From positions 1 through 39,636 of the forward strand of contig JACMOV010000070.1 in the NCBI GenBank assembly GCA_014377845.1: 39,636 nucleotides of DNA, written 5' to 3'. Below the pieces are notes generated by a model. It saw only the letters and a program-made list of their open reading frames with translations, ran no database searches and was not told where the DNA came from. The position numbers and the translations under genes are program-made. Source of the DNA: Herminiimonas sp. (GTDB taxonomy: Bacteria > Pseudomonadota > Gammaproteobacteria > Burkholderiales > Burkholderiaceae_D). This document shows positions 25,987-34,539 of this stretch, piece by piece (positions within the stretch are counted from its first letter, which is position 1; every line of letters begins with the position of its first letter).

Positions 25987-27396
25987 TTGAAGTCTGAACT
26001 GAATCACGATACAAGCGTCCCGACCGATGGCGCAGGCTGCATCCGTGGCCACGATGGCCCTGCCGGAACAGACCAGGACTGGGTTGCGCGCAGTCTCGCC
26101 AGCGTCTGGCATCCGTGCACTCAGATGCAGCATCACGAGACCGTGCCGCTGGTGCCGGTCAGCCACGGCCGTGGCGCATGGCTCTACGACACCGACGGGC
26201 GCCGTTACCTCGATGCGATCAGCTCGTGGTGGGTCAACCTGTTCGGACATGCGAACCCGCGCATCAACACCGCCCTCAAGGACCAGCTCGACCGGCTCGA
26301 ACATGCGATGCTGGCCGGCTTTACGCACGAGCCGGTAGTGCGCCTTTCGGAGCAGCTCTCGGCGCTGACCGGCAACGTGCTCGGGCACTGCTTCTACGCC
26401 TCCGACGGTGCGTCTGCGGTCGAGATCGCGCTCAAGATGAGCGTGCATGCCTGGCGCAACACCGGGCATGTGAAGAAATCGGAATTCGTCTGCCTCGCCG
26501 GCAGCTATCACGGTGAAACCCTGGGCGCGCTGGCCGTCACCGACGTACCGCTGTTTCGCGCCGCCTACGGCGCGTTGCTGCAGAACGTGCACGTCGTCGC
26601 CAGTCCCGATGCGCGTCAGGCAGCGCCCGGCGAGTCGGCAGCCGCCGCCGCACTGCGCGCCGCCGCCGCACTGGAAACCCTGCTGCAGCAGCGCAGCGCG
26701 CACATCGCCGCCGTGATCATCGAACCGCTGGTGCAATGCGCCGGCGGCATGGCGATGCACGATCCGTTGTATGTCAGGACCGTGCGCGCACTGTGCGACC
26801 GCTACGGCGTGCACATGATCGCCGATGAAATTGCGGTCGGCTGCGGGCGTACCGGCACATTCTTCGCTTGCGAGCAGGCCGGTATCTGGCCCGACTTCCT
26901 GTGCCTGTCCAAGGGCATCAGCGGCGGGTACCTGCCGCTGTCGCTGGTGATGACGCGCAATGAGATCTATGCGGCGTTCTACGACCGGGAGATGGCGCGC
27001 GGCTTCCTGCATTCGCATTCCTACACTGGTAATCCGCTGGCTTGCCGGGCGGCGCTGGCGACGCTGGAGATTTTTCGGGATGACGACGTGCTGACCAAAA
27101 ATCAGGCAACCGCGGTACGGCTGGCCGATGCATTGTCGCCGCTGGCAACCGATCCGCGGATTGCCAATGTGCGCCAGCGCGGCATGATCTGGGCCTGCGA
27201 CGCCGTCATCGGCGATATGGCCGAAGCATCCACTTTCTCGCGCCGCTTCTTCACGGCTGCGCTCGGCCAGGAATTGCTGATGCGGCCGATCGGCCGCACC
27301 CTGTACCTGATGCCGCCTTATATCCTCGACGACGCGCAGATCGACTTTCTTGGTGCGACGGTGCAGCGCGTGTTCGGCCAGGTGATGCAAAAATAG
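25987..27396 (+). CDS. bioA: Adenosylmethionine--8-amino-7-oxononanoate aminotransferase
   Basis: Biotin pathway enzyme that transfers an amino group from S-adenosylmethionine to 8-amino-7-oxononanoate, giving 7,8-diaminononanoate. Family hallmarks are VWHPCTQM, the SSWWVNLFGHANPRI block, FYASDGASAVEIALKM, SYHGETLGALAVTD, IADEIAVGCGRTG (PLP-contacting Asp) and the lysine-bearing CLSKGISGGYLPLS, plus HSHSYTGNPLACRAAL. The start is uncertain: the TTG at 25987 is chosen since GGAG (25978-25981) lies 5 bases upstream; GTG codons at 25957 and 25981 would add 10 or 2 residues but lack good sites. The body of the protein begins near DWVARSLASVWHPC. It heads the bioA-F-D-B run, 18 bp before bioF, and probably the promoter lies in or before the YchJ gene. 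Confidence 0.94.
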   Translation: MKSELNHDTSVPTDGAGCIRGHDGPAGTDQDWVARSLASVWHPCTQMQHHETVPLVPVSHGRGAWLYDTDGRRYLDAISSWWVNLFGHANPRINTALKDQLDRLEHAMLAGFTHEPVVRLSEQLSALTGNVLGHCFYASDGASAVEIALKMSVHAWRNTGHVKKSEFVCLAGSYHGETLGALAVTDVPLFRAAYGALLQNVHVVASPDARQAAPGESAAAAALRAAAALETLLQQRSAHIAAVIIEPLVQCAGGMAMHDPLYVRTVRALCDRYGVHMIADEIAVGCGRTGTFFACEQAGIWPDFLCLSKGISGGYLPLSLVMTRNEIYAAFYDREMARGFLHSHSYTGNPLACRAALATLEIFRDDDVLTKNQATAVRLADALSPLATDPRIANVRQRGMIWACDAVIGDMAEASTFSRRFFTAALGQELLMRPIGRTLYLMPPYILDDAQIDFLGATVQRVFGQVMQK

Positions 27397-27414
27397 GATC
27401 GCGGAACAGACTGC

Positions 27415-28620
27415 ATGAGCATTTCCCTTTTACAGAAATTGCAGGACAACCTCGGCACGCTTGACGCGAAGGGCCTGCGCCGCCGCCGCCGCACTGCCGA
27501 CGGTCCCTGCGCGCCGCGCGTGACCGTCGACGGCCGGCCGATGCTGGCCTTCTGCAGCAACGACTACCTCGGGCTCGCGGCGCATCCGCAGGTGATCGCC
27601 GCGCTGCAGGAGGGGGCCGCGCGCTACGGCGCGGGCAGTGGCGCATCGCACCTGATCAGCGGCCATTCGCGCGCCCATGTGCTGCTGGAAGAACGGCTGG
27701 CCGCGTTCCTGTCGCCCCACCTGCCGTCGGCGCGGGCGCTGACATTTTCGACCGGTTACATGGCCAATCTGGCGCTGCTGTCGGCGCTGGGCGGGCCGGA
27801 TACGGAGCTGTTTTCGGAGGCTGTCAACCATGCCTCGCTGATCGACGGCGCGCGCCTGTCGCGCTCCGCGGTGCGCGTCTACCCGCACGGCGATACGGCA
27901 GTACTGGCAGCCATGCTTGCCGCCAGTACTGCCGCAACCAAGCTGGTGGTGACCGACAGCGTGTTCTCGATGGATGGCGATCTGGCGCCGCTGCCGGCGC
28001 TGCTGCAACTGTGCGAGCACTACGGCGCGTGGCTGGTGGTCGATGATGCGCACGGCTTCGGCGTCCTCGGCGCGCAGGGTCGCGGTGCGCTGGAGCATTT
28101 CGCATTACGTTCGCCGCAGCTGGTCTACATGGGCACGCTGGGCAAGGCGGCCGGCGTGGCCGGCGCCTTCGTCGCCGCGCACGAGAGCGTGATCGAGACC
28201 CTGGTACAGCGTGCCCGCCCGTACATCTACACGACTGCAGCGCCGCCGGCCCTGGCGCATGCGCTGCTGGCCAGCCTCGACATCATCGATGGCGCGGAAG
28301 GGCGCAGCCGGCGCGCGCATCTCGATGCCCTGGTGCGCCGCTTCGATGCGTCGCTGGTGCTCAGGCGCTGGCGCCGCTTGCCTTCCGCGACGCCGATCCA
28401 GCCGGTCATCATCGGCGAGAACCAGGCCGCCCTGGCGGCTGCAGCGGCACTGGATGCGCGGGGACTGTGGGTGCCAGCAATCCGGCCGCCGACGGTACCA
28501 CGCGGGACGGCACGGCTGCGCGTGACGCTGTCGGCCGCGCACGGCTTCGACGATCTGGCGCGGCTGATCGAGGCACTGCAAACACTGGACAATCCAACGC
28601 CTCCTGGAGCGCCAACATGA
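27415..28620 (+). CDS. bioF: 8-amino-7-oxononanoate synthase
   Basis: PLP enzyme that decarboxylates and condenses pimeloyl-ACP/CoA with L-alanine to form 8-amino-7-oxononanoate. The 401-residue protein has the alpha-oxoamine synthase layout: [71 protein letters not shown] and the PLP lysine in [15 protein letters not shown]. The start ATG at 27415 follows bioA by 18 bp. The last codons overlap the bioD start by four bases (ATGA), indicating translational coupling. The C-terminal end ([18 protein letters not shown]) is slightly longer and Pro-rich, as is common. The gene is complete. Confidence 0.95.
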   Translation: MSISLLQKLQDNLGTLDAKGLRRRRRTADGPCAPRVTVDGRPMLAFCSNDYLGLAAHPQVIAALQEGAARYGAGSGASHLISGHSRAHVLLEERLAAFLSPHLPSARALTFSTGYMANLALLSALGGPDTELFSEAVNHASLIDGARLSRSAVRVYPHGDTAVLAAMLAASTAATKLVVTDSVFSMDGDLAPLPALLQLCEHYGAWLVVDDAHGFGVLGAQGRGALEHFALRSPQLVYMGTLGKAAGVAGAFVAAHESVIETLVQRARPYIYTTAAPPALAHALLASLDIIDGAEGRSRRAHLDALVRRFDASLVLRRWRRLPSATPIQPVIIGENQAALAAAAALDARGLWVPAIRPPTVPRGTARLRVTLSAAHGFDDLARLIEALQTLDNPTPPGAPT

Positions 28621-29327
28621 CTGCACCGACCGCATGGTTCGTCACCGGTACCGACACCGAGATCGGCAAAACCCTGATTTCGTCGGCGATGCTGCATGCA
28701 CTGGCAGCCACCGGCCTGCGCGCAGCGGGCATGAAGCCGATCGCCGCCGGCGCGATCCTGCACAACGGGGTACTGCGCAATGAGGATGCCGATCAGCTCG
28801 CTGCCGCGGCCAACGTGGCGCTGTCGCCGGCGCTGGCCACGCCGTATTTGCTGCGGGAGGCCGCCGCACCGCATGTCGCTGCGTCGCTGGAGGACATCCG
28901 CATCGATACCCTCCATATTCGCAACTGCTTCGACCGCGTCGCGCAGCGCGCCGATGCGATCGTGGTCGAGGGCGTCGGTGGATTCCGGGTGCCGCTGTCG
29001 GATGGCGTCGATACCGCCGACCTGGCGCGTGAGCTTGGCCTGCCGGTGATCCTGGTGGTCGGCCTGCGGCTCGGCTGCCTCAATCACGCGCTGCTGACGG
29101 CCGAGGCGATTGCCGCGCGCGGGTTGACGCTGGCTGGCTGGGTCTGTAATGTGGTCGATTCCGGCATGGAACATGCGCCGGCGAATGTGGTCGCGCTGCG
29201 CGAGCGGTTGCCGGCGCCGCTGCTGGGCCTGGTGCCACGGCTGGTCGTGCCGACCGCCAAGGAGGCCGCCGGTCATCTGGATTTTTCGATCCTGCCGGGC
29301 TGGCCGGCTGTTGCGGACGCCACCTGA
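28617..29327 (+). CDS. bioD: ATP-dependent dethiobiotin synthetase
   Basis: Closes the ureido ring of dethiobiotin from 7,8-diaminononanoate, CO2 and ATP. The 236-residue protein has the P-loop [14 protein letters not shown] at about 9-22, the GMKPIAAGA block, the [20 protein letters not shown] motif and the purine-binding NVVDSGMEH region, all normal for BioD. The ATG at 28617 is fixed by the ATGA overlap with bioF and by GGAG 8 bases upstream. After the stop an 88-bp gap with a strong stem-loop precedes bioB, unlike the tight spacing elsewhere in the operon. Confidence 0.95.
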   Translation: MTAPTAWFVTGTDTEIGKTLISSAMLHALAATGLRAAGMKPIAAGAILHNGVLRNEDADQLAAAANVALSPALATPYLLREAAAPHVAASLEDIRIDTLHIRNCFDRVAQRADAIVVEGVGGFRVPLSDGVDTADLARELGLPVILVVGLRLGCLNHALLTAEAIAARGLTLAGWVCNVVDSGMEHAPANVVALRERLPAPLLGLVPRLVVPTAKEAAGHLDFSILPGWPAVADAT

Positions 29328-29342
29328 ACCGAACCTGAACAC

Positions 29343-29375
29343 CGGCTGCCTGCGGACCCGTTGTCCGCGCAGCCG
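29343..29375 (+). promoter_or_regulatory. Strong stem-loop between bioD and bioB
   Basis: CGGCTGC (29343-29349) pairs with GCAGCCG (29369-29375), and inside it GCGGAC (29352-29357) pairs with GTCCGC (29363-29368), with a two-base bulge (29350-29351) and a CCGTT loop. This gives 13 perfect base pairs. Only the weak TATTGAAAACACTTTT follows, so it is not a clean intrinsic terminator; it could be a partial attenuator or an mRNA-stability/processing hairpin setting bioB expression relative to bioAFD. Confidence 0.65.
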
Positions 29376-29415
29376 TATTGAAAACACTTTTCATCATCAC
29401 TCTGGGAATGCATTT

Positions 29416-30498
29416 ATGTCGTCGCAACCGATCGCTTTTCAGGCCGCCGTCGCACCGGTCACTGCCGACATCTGGCCGGTGGCCGATGTGCTGGCCCTGT
29501 TCAACCTGCCGTTCAATGAATTGATGTTCCGCGCCCAGCAGGTGCACCGCGAGCACTTCGATCCGACCGAAGTCGAACTGGCGACGCTGCTGTCGATCAA
29601 GACCGGCGGCTGTCCCGAGGACTGCGGCTACTGTCCGCAGGCGGCGCGCTACGACACTGGCGTGACTGCGCAGAAGATCCTGCCGCTGGCCACCGTCCTG
29701 GAAGCCGCACGCGAAGCCAAGGCGCATGGCGCGACCCGCTTCTGCATGGGCGCGGCCTGGCGCGAGCCAAAAGACCGCGACCTCGAGCAAGTCGAGGAGA
29801 TGGTCCGCGAAGTCAAGGCGCTGGGACTGGAAACCTGCGCGACGCTCGGCATGCTCGGCGCCGGCCAGGCCGAGCGCCTCAAGGATGCCGGTCTCGATTA
29901 CTACAACCACAATCTCGACACAGCGCCCGAGTTTTACGCCAACGTGATCTCGACGCGCGACTACCAGAACCGGCTCGACACGCTGGGCCGGGTGCGCGGC
30001 GCCGGCATCAAGGTCTGCTGTGGCGGCATCGTCGGCATGGGCGAATCGCGCCTGCAACGGGCTGGCCTGGTGGCGCAACTGGCGAATCTGCTGCCCTATC
30101 CGGAATCGGTGCCGGTCAATAACCTGGTGCAGGTCGAAGGCACGCCGCTGCATGGCACCGAGGCGCTCGATCCGCTTGAATTCGTGCGCACCGTCGCGGT
30201 GGCCCGCATCACCATGCCGAAGGCGCGGGTGCGGCTGTCTGCGGGCCGCCGCCAGATGGGCGAGGCGGTGCAGGCGCTGTGCTTCCTGGCCGGCGCCAAC
30301 TCGATCTTCTACGGCGACAAGCTGCTCACGACCGGCAATCCGGAAGTCGAGGAAGACCGCGACCTGCTGGCCCGGCTCGGCATGCAGACCCGCAGTACCG
30401 CAATCGATGCGCGCTGCGACCTGCATGAAGAAGCGGGAGCCGTCTCTCCAGCGATTGCCACTGCCCCGGCGGTGTCCGCCGCGCCGGCAGTCTCCTGA
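29416..30498 (+). CDS. bioB: Biotin synthase
   Basis: Radical-SAM enzyme that inserts sulfur into dethiobiotin to make biotin. The 360-residue product carries the [4Fe-4S] cluster motif CPEDCGYC (Cys66, Cys70, Cys73; CX3CX2C), followed by the expected [35 protein letters not shown] and [13 protein letters not shown] blocks that supply the second-cluster ligands, and LVQVEGTPL and the [35 protein letters not shown] end block. The ATG at 29416 begins 88 bp after bioD, after the stem-loop, with a GGGA site nearby. The last 25 residues are an Ala/Pro/Val-rich tail beyond the usual end, which may be a species-specific extension. It is followed by ghrA after 15 bp. Confidence 0.95.
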   Translation: MSSQPIAFQAAVAPVTADIWPVADVLALFNLPFNELMFRAQQVHREHFDPTEVELATLLSIKTGGCPEDCGYCPQAARYDTGVTAQKILPLATVLEAAREAKAHGATRFCMGAAWREPKDRDLEQVEEMVREVKALGLETCATLGMLGAGQAERLKDAGLDYYNHNLDTAPEFYANVISTRDYQNRLDTLGRVRGAGIKVCCGGIVGMGESRLQRAGLVAQLANLLPYPESVPVNNLVQVEGTPLHGTEALDPLEFVRTVAVARITMPKARVRLSAGRRQMGEAVQALCFLAGANSIFYGDKLLTTGNPEVEEDRDLLARLGMQTRSTAIDARCDLHEEAGAVSPAIATAPAVSAAPAVS

Positions 30499-30513
30499 CC
30501 GAAAGCCGCCGCG

Positions 30514-31443
30514 ATGCGCATACTGTTCCATGCCGTCGATGCAAATCCGGCTCCCTGGCTGGCCGACCTGCAGGCCGCGCTGCCGCAGGCGCAACTGCGC
30601 GTGTGGGAAGCCGGCGACGATGCGCCCGCCGACTATGCCGTCGTCTGGAAACCGCCAGCGGAAATGCTGCGCGATCGGGTGGGACTGAAGGGCGTCTTCA
30701 ACCTCGGCGCCGGCGTCGACGCCATCCTGCAACTGGGCGACGCACTGCCGGCGGGCGTACCGATCGTGCGGCTCGACGATGCCGGAATGGGTGTGCAGAT
30801 GGCGGAATACGTGACGTGGGCGGTGCTGCGCTATTTCCGCCGCTTCGACCAGTTCGATGCCCAGCAAAAGAGCGGCCAGTGGCGCTTCGCCAAGCCGCAC
30901 GACAAGCGCAGTTTTTCGATCGGCATCCTGGGGCTCGGCGTACTTGGCCAGCGCATTGCGGCAGCGCTGTCGCCGTTCGGCTTTCCGCTGCTCGGCTGGA
31001 GCCGTACGCCCAAGGATCTGCCGGGCGTGGCATGCCATGCCGGCAGCGCCGGGCTGGACGCGTTTCTCGCCGCGTCGCGGGTGGTGGTCTGTGTGCTGCC
31101 GCTGACCGGCGAGACGACCGGCATCCTGAACCGCGACACGCTGTCGAAGCTGCCGCACGGCAGCTACCTGATCAATGTCGCGCGCGGCATGCACCTGGTG
31201 GAGGCAGACCTGACCGCGCTGTTGCAGTCCGGCCAGATCGCCGGCGCCACGCTGGACGTGTTCCGCCAGGAGCCGCTGCCGGCCGGGCATCCGTTCTGGC
31301 AGGAGCCGCGCATCACGATCACGCCGCATATCGCCGCCGTCACGCTGCGGGGCGACAGCGTGCGCCAGATCGCCGCCAAGATCGGGCGGATGGAAGCCGG
31401 TCACGATGTACCCGGTCTGGTTGACCGTACACGAGGCTACTGA
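30514..31443 (+). CDS. ghrA: Glyoxylate/hydroxypyruvate reductase A
   Basis: NAD(P)H-dependent 2-hydroxyacid dehydrogenase reducing glyoxylate to glycolate or hydroxypyruvate to glycerate. The 309-residue protein matches the GhrA subfamily: VVWKPPAEML, FNLGAGVDAIL, VRLDDAGMGVQMAEYVTWAVLRYFR, the dinucleotide fold IGILGLGVLGQRIA, VVCVLPLTGETTGILN with the catalytic Arg in NVARGMHLVE, DVFRQEPLPAGHPFW and the catalytic His in ITPHIAAVT. The start ATG at 30514 lies 15 bp after bioB. The stop overlaps the HMG-CoA lyase start by one base. Together with aceK it suggests local interest in glyoxylate-level carbon, though that is an inference from proximity. Confidence 0.92.
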   Translation: MRILFHAVDANPAPWLADLQAALPQAQLRVWEAGDDAPADYAVVWKPPAEMLRDRVGLKGVFNLGAGVDAILQLGDALPAGVPIVRLDDAGMGVQMAEYVTWAVLRYFRRFDQFDAQQKSGQWRFAKPHDKRSFSIGILGLGVLGQRIAAALSPFGFPLLGWSRTPKDLPGVACHAGSAGLDAFLAASRVVVCVLPLTGETTGILNRDTLSKLPHGSYLINVARGMHLVEADLTALLQSGQIAGATLDVFRQEPLPAGHPFWQEPRITITPHIAAVTLRGDSVRQIAAKIGRMEAGHDVPGLVDRTRGY

Positions 31444-32363
31444 TGATGTCGTCGAATTCTCTGCCCGCCCGCGTCAAGCTGATCGAGGTCGGCCCGCGCG
31501 ACGGCCTGCAGAACGAACAGCAGACCATCCCGGCCGCCGTCAAGATCGAACTGGTGGATCGCCTGACTGCCGCTGGCTTTCCGAATATCGAAGCTGCATC
31601 GTTCGTCTCGCCGAAGTGGGTGCCGCAGATGGCGACCTCGACCGAAGTGATGGCCGCGATCGTGCGCAAGCCGGGCGTGGTGTATTCAGCGCTGGTGCCG
31701 AACATGAAGGGTTTCGAGGCGGCTGCTGCAGTCGGCGTGGACGAAGTGGTGATCTTCGGCGCGGCGTCGGAAGCGTTCTCGCAGAAAAACATCAACTGCT
31801 CGATCGTCGAATCCATCGAGCGTTTCCGCGACGTGGCGGTCGCTGCCAAGGCTGCAGGCATGCGCCTTCGCGGCAGCGTCAGTTGCGCCTTCGGCTGCCC
31901 GTACCAGGGCGCGGTCGCACCGGAAGCGGTGGCCGATGTCGTGCGCCGTCTGCGCGAACTGGGCTGCGACGAGATCGACATTGCCGACACCATCGGCGTG
32001 GCGACGCCGGCGCTGGTGCAGCGCGTGATGCCGGCCGCCATCGCCGAGTACCCGATCACGCAGCTGTCCGGCCACTTTCACGATACCTATGGCCAGGCGC
32101 TGGCCAATATCTACGCCAGTCTGGAACTCGGCATCTCGATTTATCACGCCTCGGTCGCCGGCCTGGGCGGCTGTCCGTATGCCAAGGGCGCGACCGGCAA
32201 TGTCGCCACCGAGGACGTGCTGTACCTGCTGCAGGGCCTCGGCATCGAGACCGGCGTCGATCTCGATGCGGTGGTCGACGCCGGCCAGTTCATTTCGGGC
32301 TTTCTCGGCCGTCCGGCGGTAAGCCGGGCTGGCAATGCACTGGCAGCCAAGAGACGCGGCTGA
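31443..32363 (+). CDS. Hydroxymethylglutaryl-CoA lyase
   Basis: Cleaves 3-hydroxy-3-methylglutaryl-CoA to acetyl-CoA and acetoacetate, the final step of leucine catabolism (named liuE, hmgL or mvaB in different species). The 306-residue protein has VKLIEVGPRDGLQNEQ (N-terminal catalytic Arg/Asp), FVSPKWVPQMA, SVSCAFGCPYQG, the metal-binding HFHDTYGQALAN motif, and the flexible-loop Cys244 in GLGGCPYAKGATGNVATED. The start is ATG 31443 (overlapping the ghrA stop); ATG 31446 is also possible. It is complete and well conserved. The window has the first (ivd) and last (this) steps of the pathway but not the biotin-dependent 3-methylcrotonyl-CoA carboxylase or the hydratase between them. Confidence 0.94.
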   Translation: MMSSNSLPARVKLIEVGPRDGLQNEQQTIPAAVKIELVDRLTAAGFPNIEAASFVSPKWVPQMATSTEVMAAIVRKPGVVYSALVPNMKGFEAAAAVGVDEVVIFGAASEAFSQKNINCSIVESIERFRDVAVAAKAAGMRLRGSVSCAFGCPYQGAVAPEAVADVVRRLRELGCDEIDIADTIGVATPALVQRVMPAAIAEYPITQLSGHFHDTYGQALANIYASLELGISIYHASVAGLGGCPYAKGATGNVATEDVLYLLQGLGIETGVDLDAVVDAGQFISGFLGRPAVSRAGNALAAKRRG

Positions 32364-32508
32364 GACGCCGGCGGCTGTTTTGTTGTAACGTTCCGGTCTT
32401 GATGGTTTTGCGGCACCATGGCCGCACGGTCTGCGTCGGCCGGGTCCGATTCCCGGACATGACATCGCGCCAATCGCCATTCCGCATCCGAACCCGCACC
32501 TGAAACCA

Positions 32509-33447
32509 TTGATTACACCTTTCTCATTCGCTCCTGCATCCGGCCTGCAGCCCGCGCGGTCGGGTTTCGGCGCGCCGCGTTACCGCTACTCGCGTGCGGT
32601 TGCAATGGTGCTGGCGGTTCTGCTGCATGCGCTGCTGCTGTGGCTGATCTTGAGAAACGATCCGATGGTGCTCAAGTTGCCGTCGGCGGGAAACGAAACC
32701 GCGATTACCTACATCGCACCGCTGGCCCTGGCGCCGGTTGCGAAACCGGTGACGCCGCAGAAGAAGCCTCCGCCGAAACCGCCTGAAAAGCAGCCGCGCA
32801 AGCCCAAGGCCGTGCAGAAGCCGCCGGCGCAGGTGCGTCCGGCGCAGCCGAGGAAGCAGGAGCAGCCGCCGCAACTCGCAGCCACCGAGCCCCTGACGCC
32901 GGCCCCGAACATCGCGCCGCAGCCGGACGCGGTGCGCGAACCGCCGGCGGAGGATTTTTCCTCCCGTATCGAGGCCAATCGCAAGCGCCGCGCGGAAGCG
33001 CAGGCGCAGGACCCTTCGCTGGCGCAAGCTGCCCCCGAGACCGAGTCCCAGCACGCCAGTCGCGTCGCCCGCGAAAACATCGCCTTCCAGCAGCGTGGCG
33101 TGGGTGCCAGCGGCGAGAAGGACGATACCGGCGGCGTGTTTCAATTGCGCGATGTACGGACCCACAGTGCGGAGTTCATGTTCCGCGGCTGGAATACCAA
33201 CTTTAAGCGCAAATGGAGCCAGGTGGTCGCCGTCGACCAGGGGACCGAACCCGACATTGAACTGGCGGTCGTCAAACGCATGATCGCCCTGATCCGCACC
33301 CACAAGACCGGCGAATTCATCTGGGAGTCGCATCGCCTGGGCCGGCAGATCACGCTCAATGCCGACGCTGCCTACGAGGCGGCGCTGCAGCAGTTCCTGC
33401 TCAAGGAATTTTTTCCGACCTACGTGCGCTCCAGCGGGCGCGGTTGA
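32509..33447 (+). CDS. TonB-like proline-rich inner-membrane protein of unknown function
   Basis: A 312-residue bitopic protein: short N-terminus, one TM helix at about 33-49 (MVLAVLLHALLLWLIL), a periplasmic Pro/Lys-rich segment (PKKPPPKPPEKQPRKPKAVQ-type, about 80-130), an Ala/Gln/Glu linker and an unrecognised folded C-terminal domain (about 205-310) with FMFRGWNTNFKRKWSQVV and IWESHRLGRQITL. This looks like a TonB/TolA-like energy-transducer arrangement, but the C-terminal domain does not match TonB by eye, and no ExbB/ExbD is adjacent. The start is uncertain: TTG 32509 has no good ribosome binding site, while ATG 32605 begins directly at the TM helix; codons between are open. It overlaps the convergent NTase-like gene by 28 bp. 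Confidence 0.7.
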   Translation: MITPFSFAPASGLQPARSGFGAPRYRYSRAVAMVLAVLLHALLLWLILRNDPMVLKLPSAGNETAITYIAPLALAPVAKPVTPQKKPPPKPPEKQPRKPKAVQKPPAQVRPAQPRKQEQPPQLAATEPLTPAPNIAPQPDAVREPPAEDFSSRIEANRKRRAEAQAQDPSLAQAAPETESQHASRVARENIAFQQRGVGASGEKDDTGGVFQLRDVRTHSAEFMFRGWNTNFKRKWSQVVAVDQGTEPDIELAVVKRMIALIRTHKTGEFIWESHRLGRQITLNADAAYEAALQQFLLKEFFPTYVRSSGRG

Positions 33448-34295
33448 GGACGGGCGGCTGCACGCTTGTCCACGATGTCGATCAGTTTCTCGATCTCGAC
33501 GAGATCTTTCCTGGCTTTCTCGATTCCCTCTTCGTGAGGGCCTCTGGCGGCGGCAATCTTGTGCGCCTTGAGCGCCTTCAACGACAGTACCGGGATACCC
33601 TCGATCGTGTCACGAGCCGTCCACACCGGATCCTTGCCGAGTTCGCCTCTCACGAGATCGACGTCCATCCCATCGAACTGGTAATGCGCGTCCCCGCTAC
33701 CCATGGCTGGCGGGATGATCGGTTCCTGACTGCCGCGTGCGCGGATCTTGTCGACGAAGTTGTCATAGCTGTTGCTATCGATCTGGATGTCGGCATCGGC
33801 GCAGTTGCGTACGGTTTTTTTCGTAAGCTGGGCGGCGTGAAGGTTCAGCGCGACACTGCCGGTGAAAGCCCAGCTCGAGGAGGCTTCCCGCGAAAAATAA
33901 GCGGTCAGCTTGGAAAGCGTCACGGGATTGTTCATGTAGCGATGAAGGAACTTGGTCGACCGCAGATTCTCGATTTCATCAGCCTCCGGCATTCCGGTCG
34001 CGCGCACCGGCGTCGAGAAACCGTCGTCCGGCAACGCCGCGGCCGGATTGCCCAATGGCGCAACCGGCAAGCCGGGCGGCGGGGCGTTGCGCGGGCTGGA
34101 GGGGGGCGTGACGGTCAGGCCCGACGCAGCGCCGACGCGCGGTGGCAGGCCGGCGGCTTCGGCATCGATCCGACGCCGCTTGGAAGCGCGGCCCGGAGCA
34201 GGCGCCTGCGACGGACCTGCCCCGGACTCTGACAATGACGATCCGGCTAGCGCATTGAAGCCGGCCAAGCCGGGTATGACGGGTTTGCCACGCAT
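33420..34295 (-). CDS. Nucleotidyltransferase-like protein with disordered Pro/Ser-rich N-terminus (candidate effector or toxin)
   Basis: A 291-residue protein. Residues 1-105 are low-complexity Pro/Ala/Ser/Gly and contain a basic cluster SKRRRID (38-44), like a nuclear-localisation signal. Residues 120-275 resemble a nucleotidyltransferase fold: a GS motif in FTGSVALNLHA (144-154), an acidic pair in ADADIQID (166-173), a third acidic position in GMDVDLV (209-215), and a C-terminal helix LSLKALKAHKIAAARG...KARKDLVEIEKLI of the kind found in AbiEii/MNT-type proteins. The ATG at 34295 has GGAG about 8 bases upstream; a longer frame to 34376 is rejected. No antitoxin, T3SS or secretion signal was recognised nearby. 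A hand count of 33481-33600 and 33781-34020 gives 206 G+C of 360 (57%), lower than neighbours. The function is inferred, not shown. Confidence 0.65.
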   Translation of the reverse strand: MRGKPVIPGLAGFNALAGSSLSESGAGPSQAPAPGRASKRRRIDAEAAGLPPRVGAASGLTVTPPSSPRNAPPPGLPVAPLGNPAAALPDDGFSTPVRATGMPEADEIENLRSTKFLHRYMNNPVTLSKLTAYFSREASSSWAFTGSVALNLHAAQLTKKTVRNCADADIQIDSNSYDNFVDKIRARGSQEPIIPPAMGSGDAHYQFDGMDVDLVRGELGKDPVWTARDTIEGIPVLSLKALKAHKIAAARGPHEEGIEKARKDLVEIEKLIDIVDKRAAARPQPRPLERT

Positions 34296-34539
34296 AGGTG
34301 TGCTCCAGTACGAATCACTCTGCAAGAAAAAGTGTGCGCAACCTGCCCGCGCAGGCCGGCAACACAGGGCTCGCATGGTAATTTGGCGGCTGGCGGGCGC
34401 GGGTTGAGTAACCGCAATGCTTTATCGAATCGCGCACTTTCAATACAATATGGAAATTGTTCGCAGACGCAGACTTCAGGACGCCGGCATTCCCGGCATG
34501 ATCTTCAAGCTGCCGCGATCTCACGCACCGGAATCTTCG
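34296..34539. other. Intergenic region upstream of the NTase-like and DUF1330 genes
   Basis: About 244 bp between the divergent genes. It holds a TACAAT (34444-34449) that would serve as a -10 for the forward DUF1330 gene with a weak TTTATC -35 at 17-bp spacing (34421-34426). On the reverse strand only a GGAG Shine-Dalgarno for the NTase-like gene is clear. In-frame ATG codons at 34417 and 34498 could extend the DUF1330 gene. No hrp-type (TTCG-N16-TTCG) promoter was found. Confidence 0.35.

Noticed and set aside
29080-31404. 774-codon reverse frame opposite bioB and ghrA
   Set aside because: It covers two well-identified genes on the other strand and has no family signature.
32440-32456. T-arm-like CCGGGTCCGATTCCCGG as part of a possible tRNA
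   Set aside because: The 5-bp stem and 7-base loop fit a T arm, but no acceptor, D and anticodon arms could be built around it; the best acceptor pairing has two mismatches of seven. It is probably chance.
34296-34480. hrp/T3SS-type promoter (TTCG-N16-TTCG) upstream of the NTase-like gene
   Set aside because: A TTCG occurs but the second half-site at the required distance is missing. The effector idea therefore has no promoter support.
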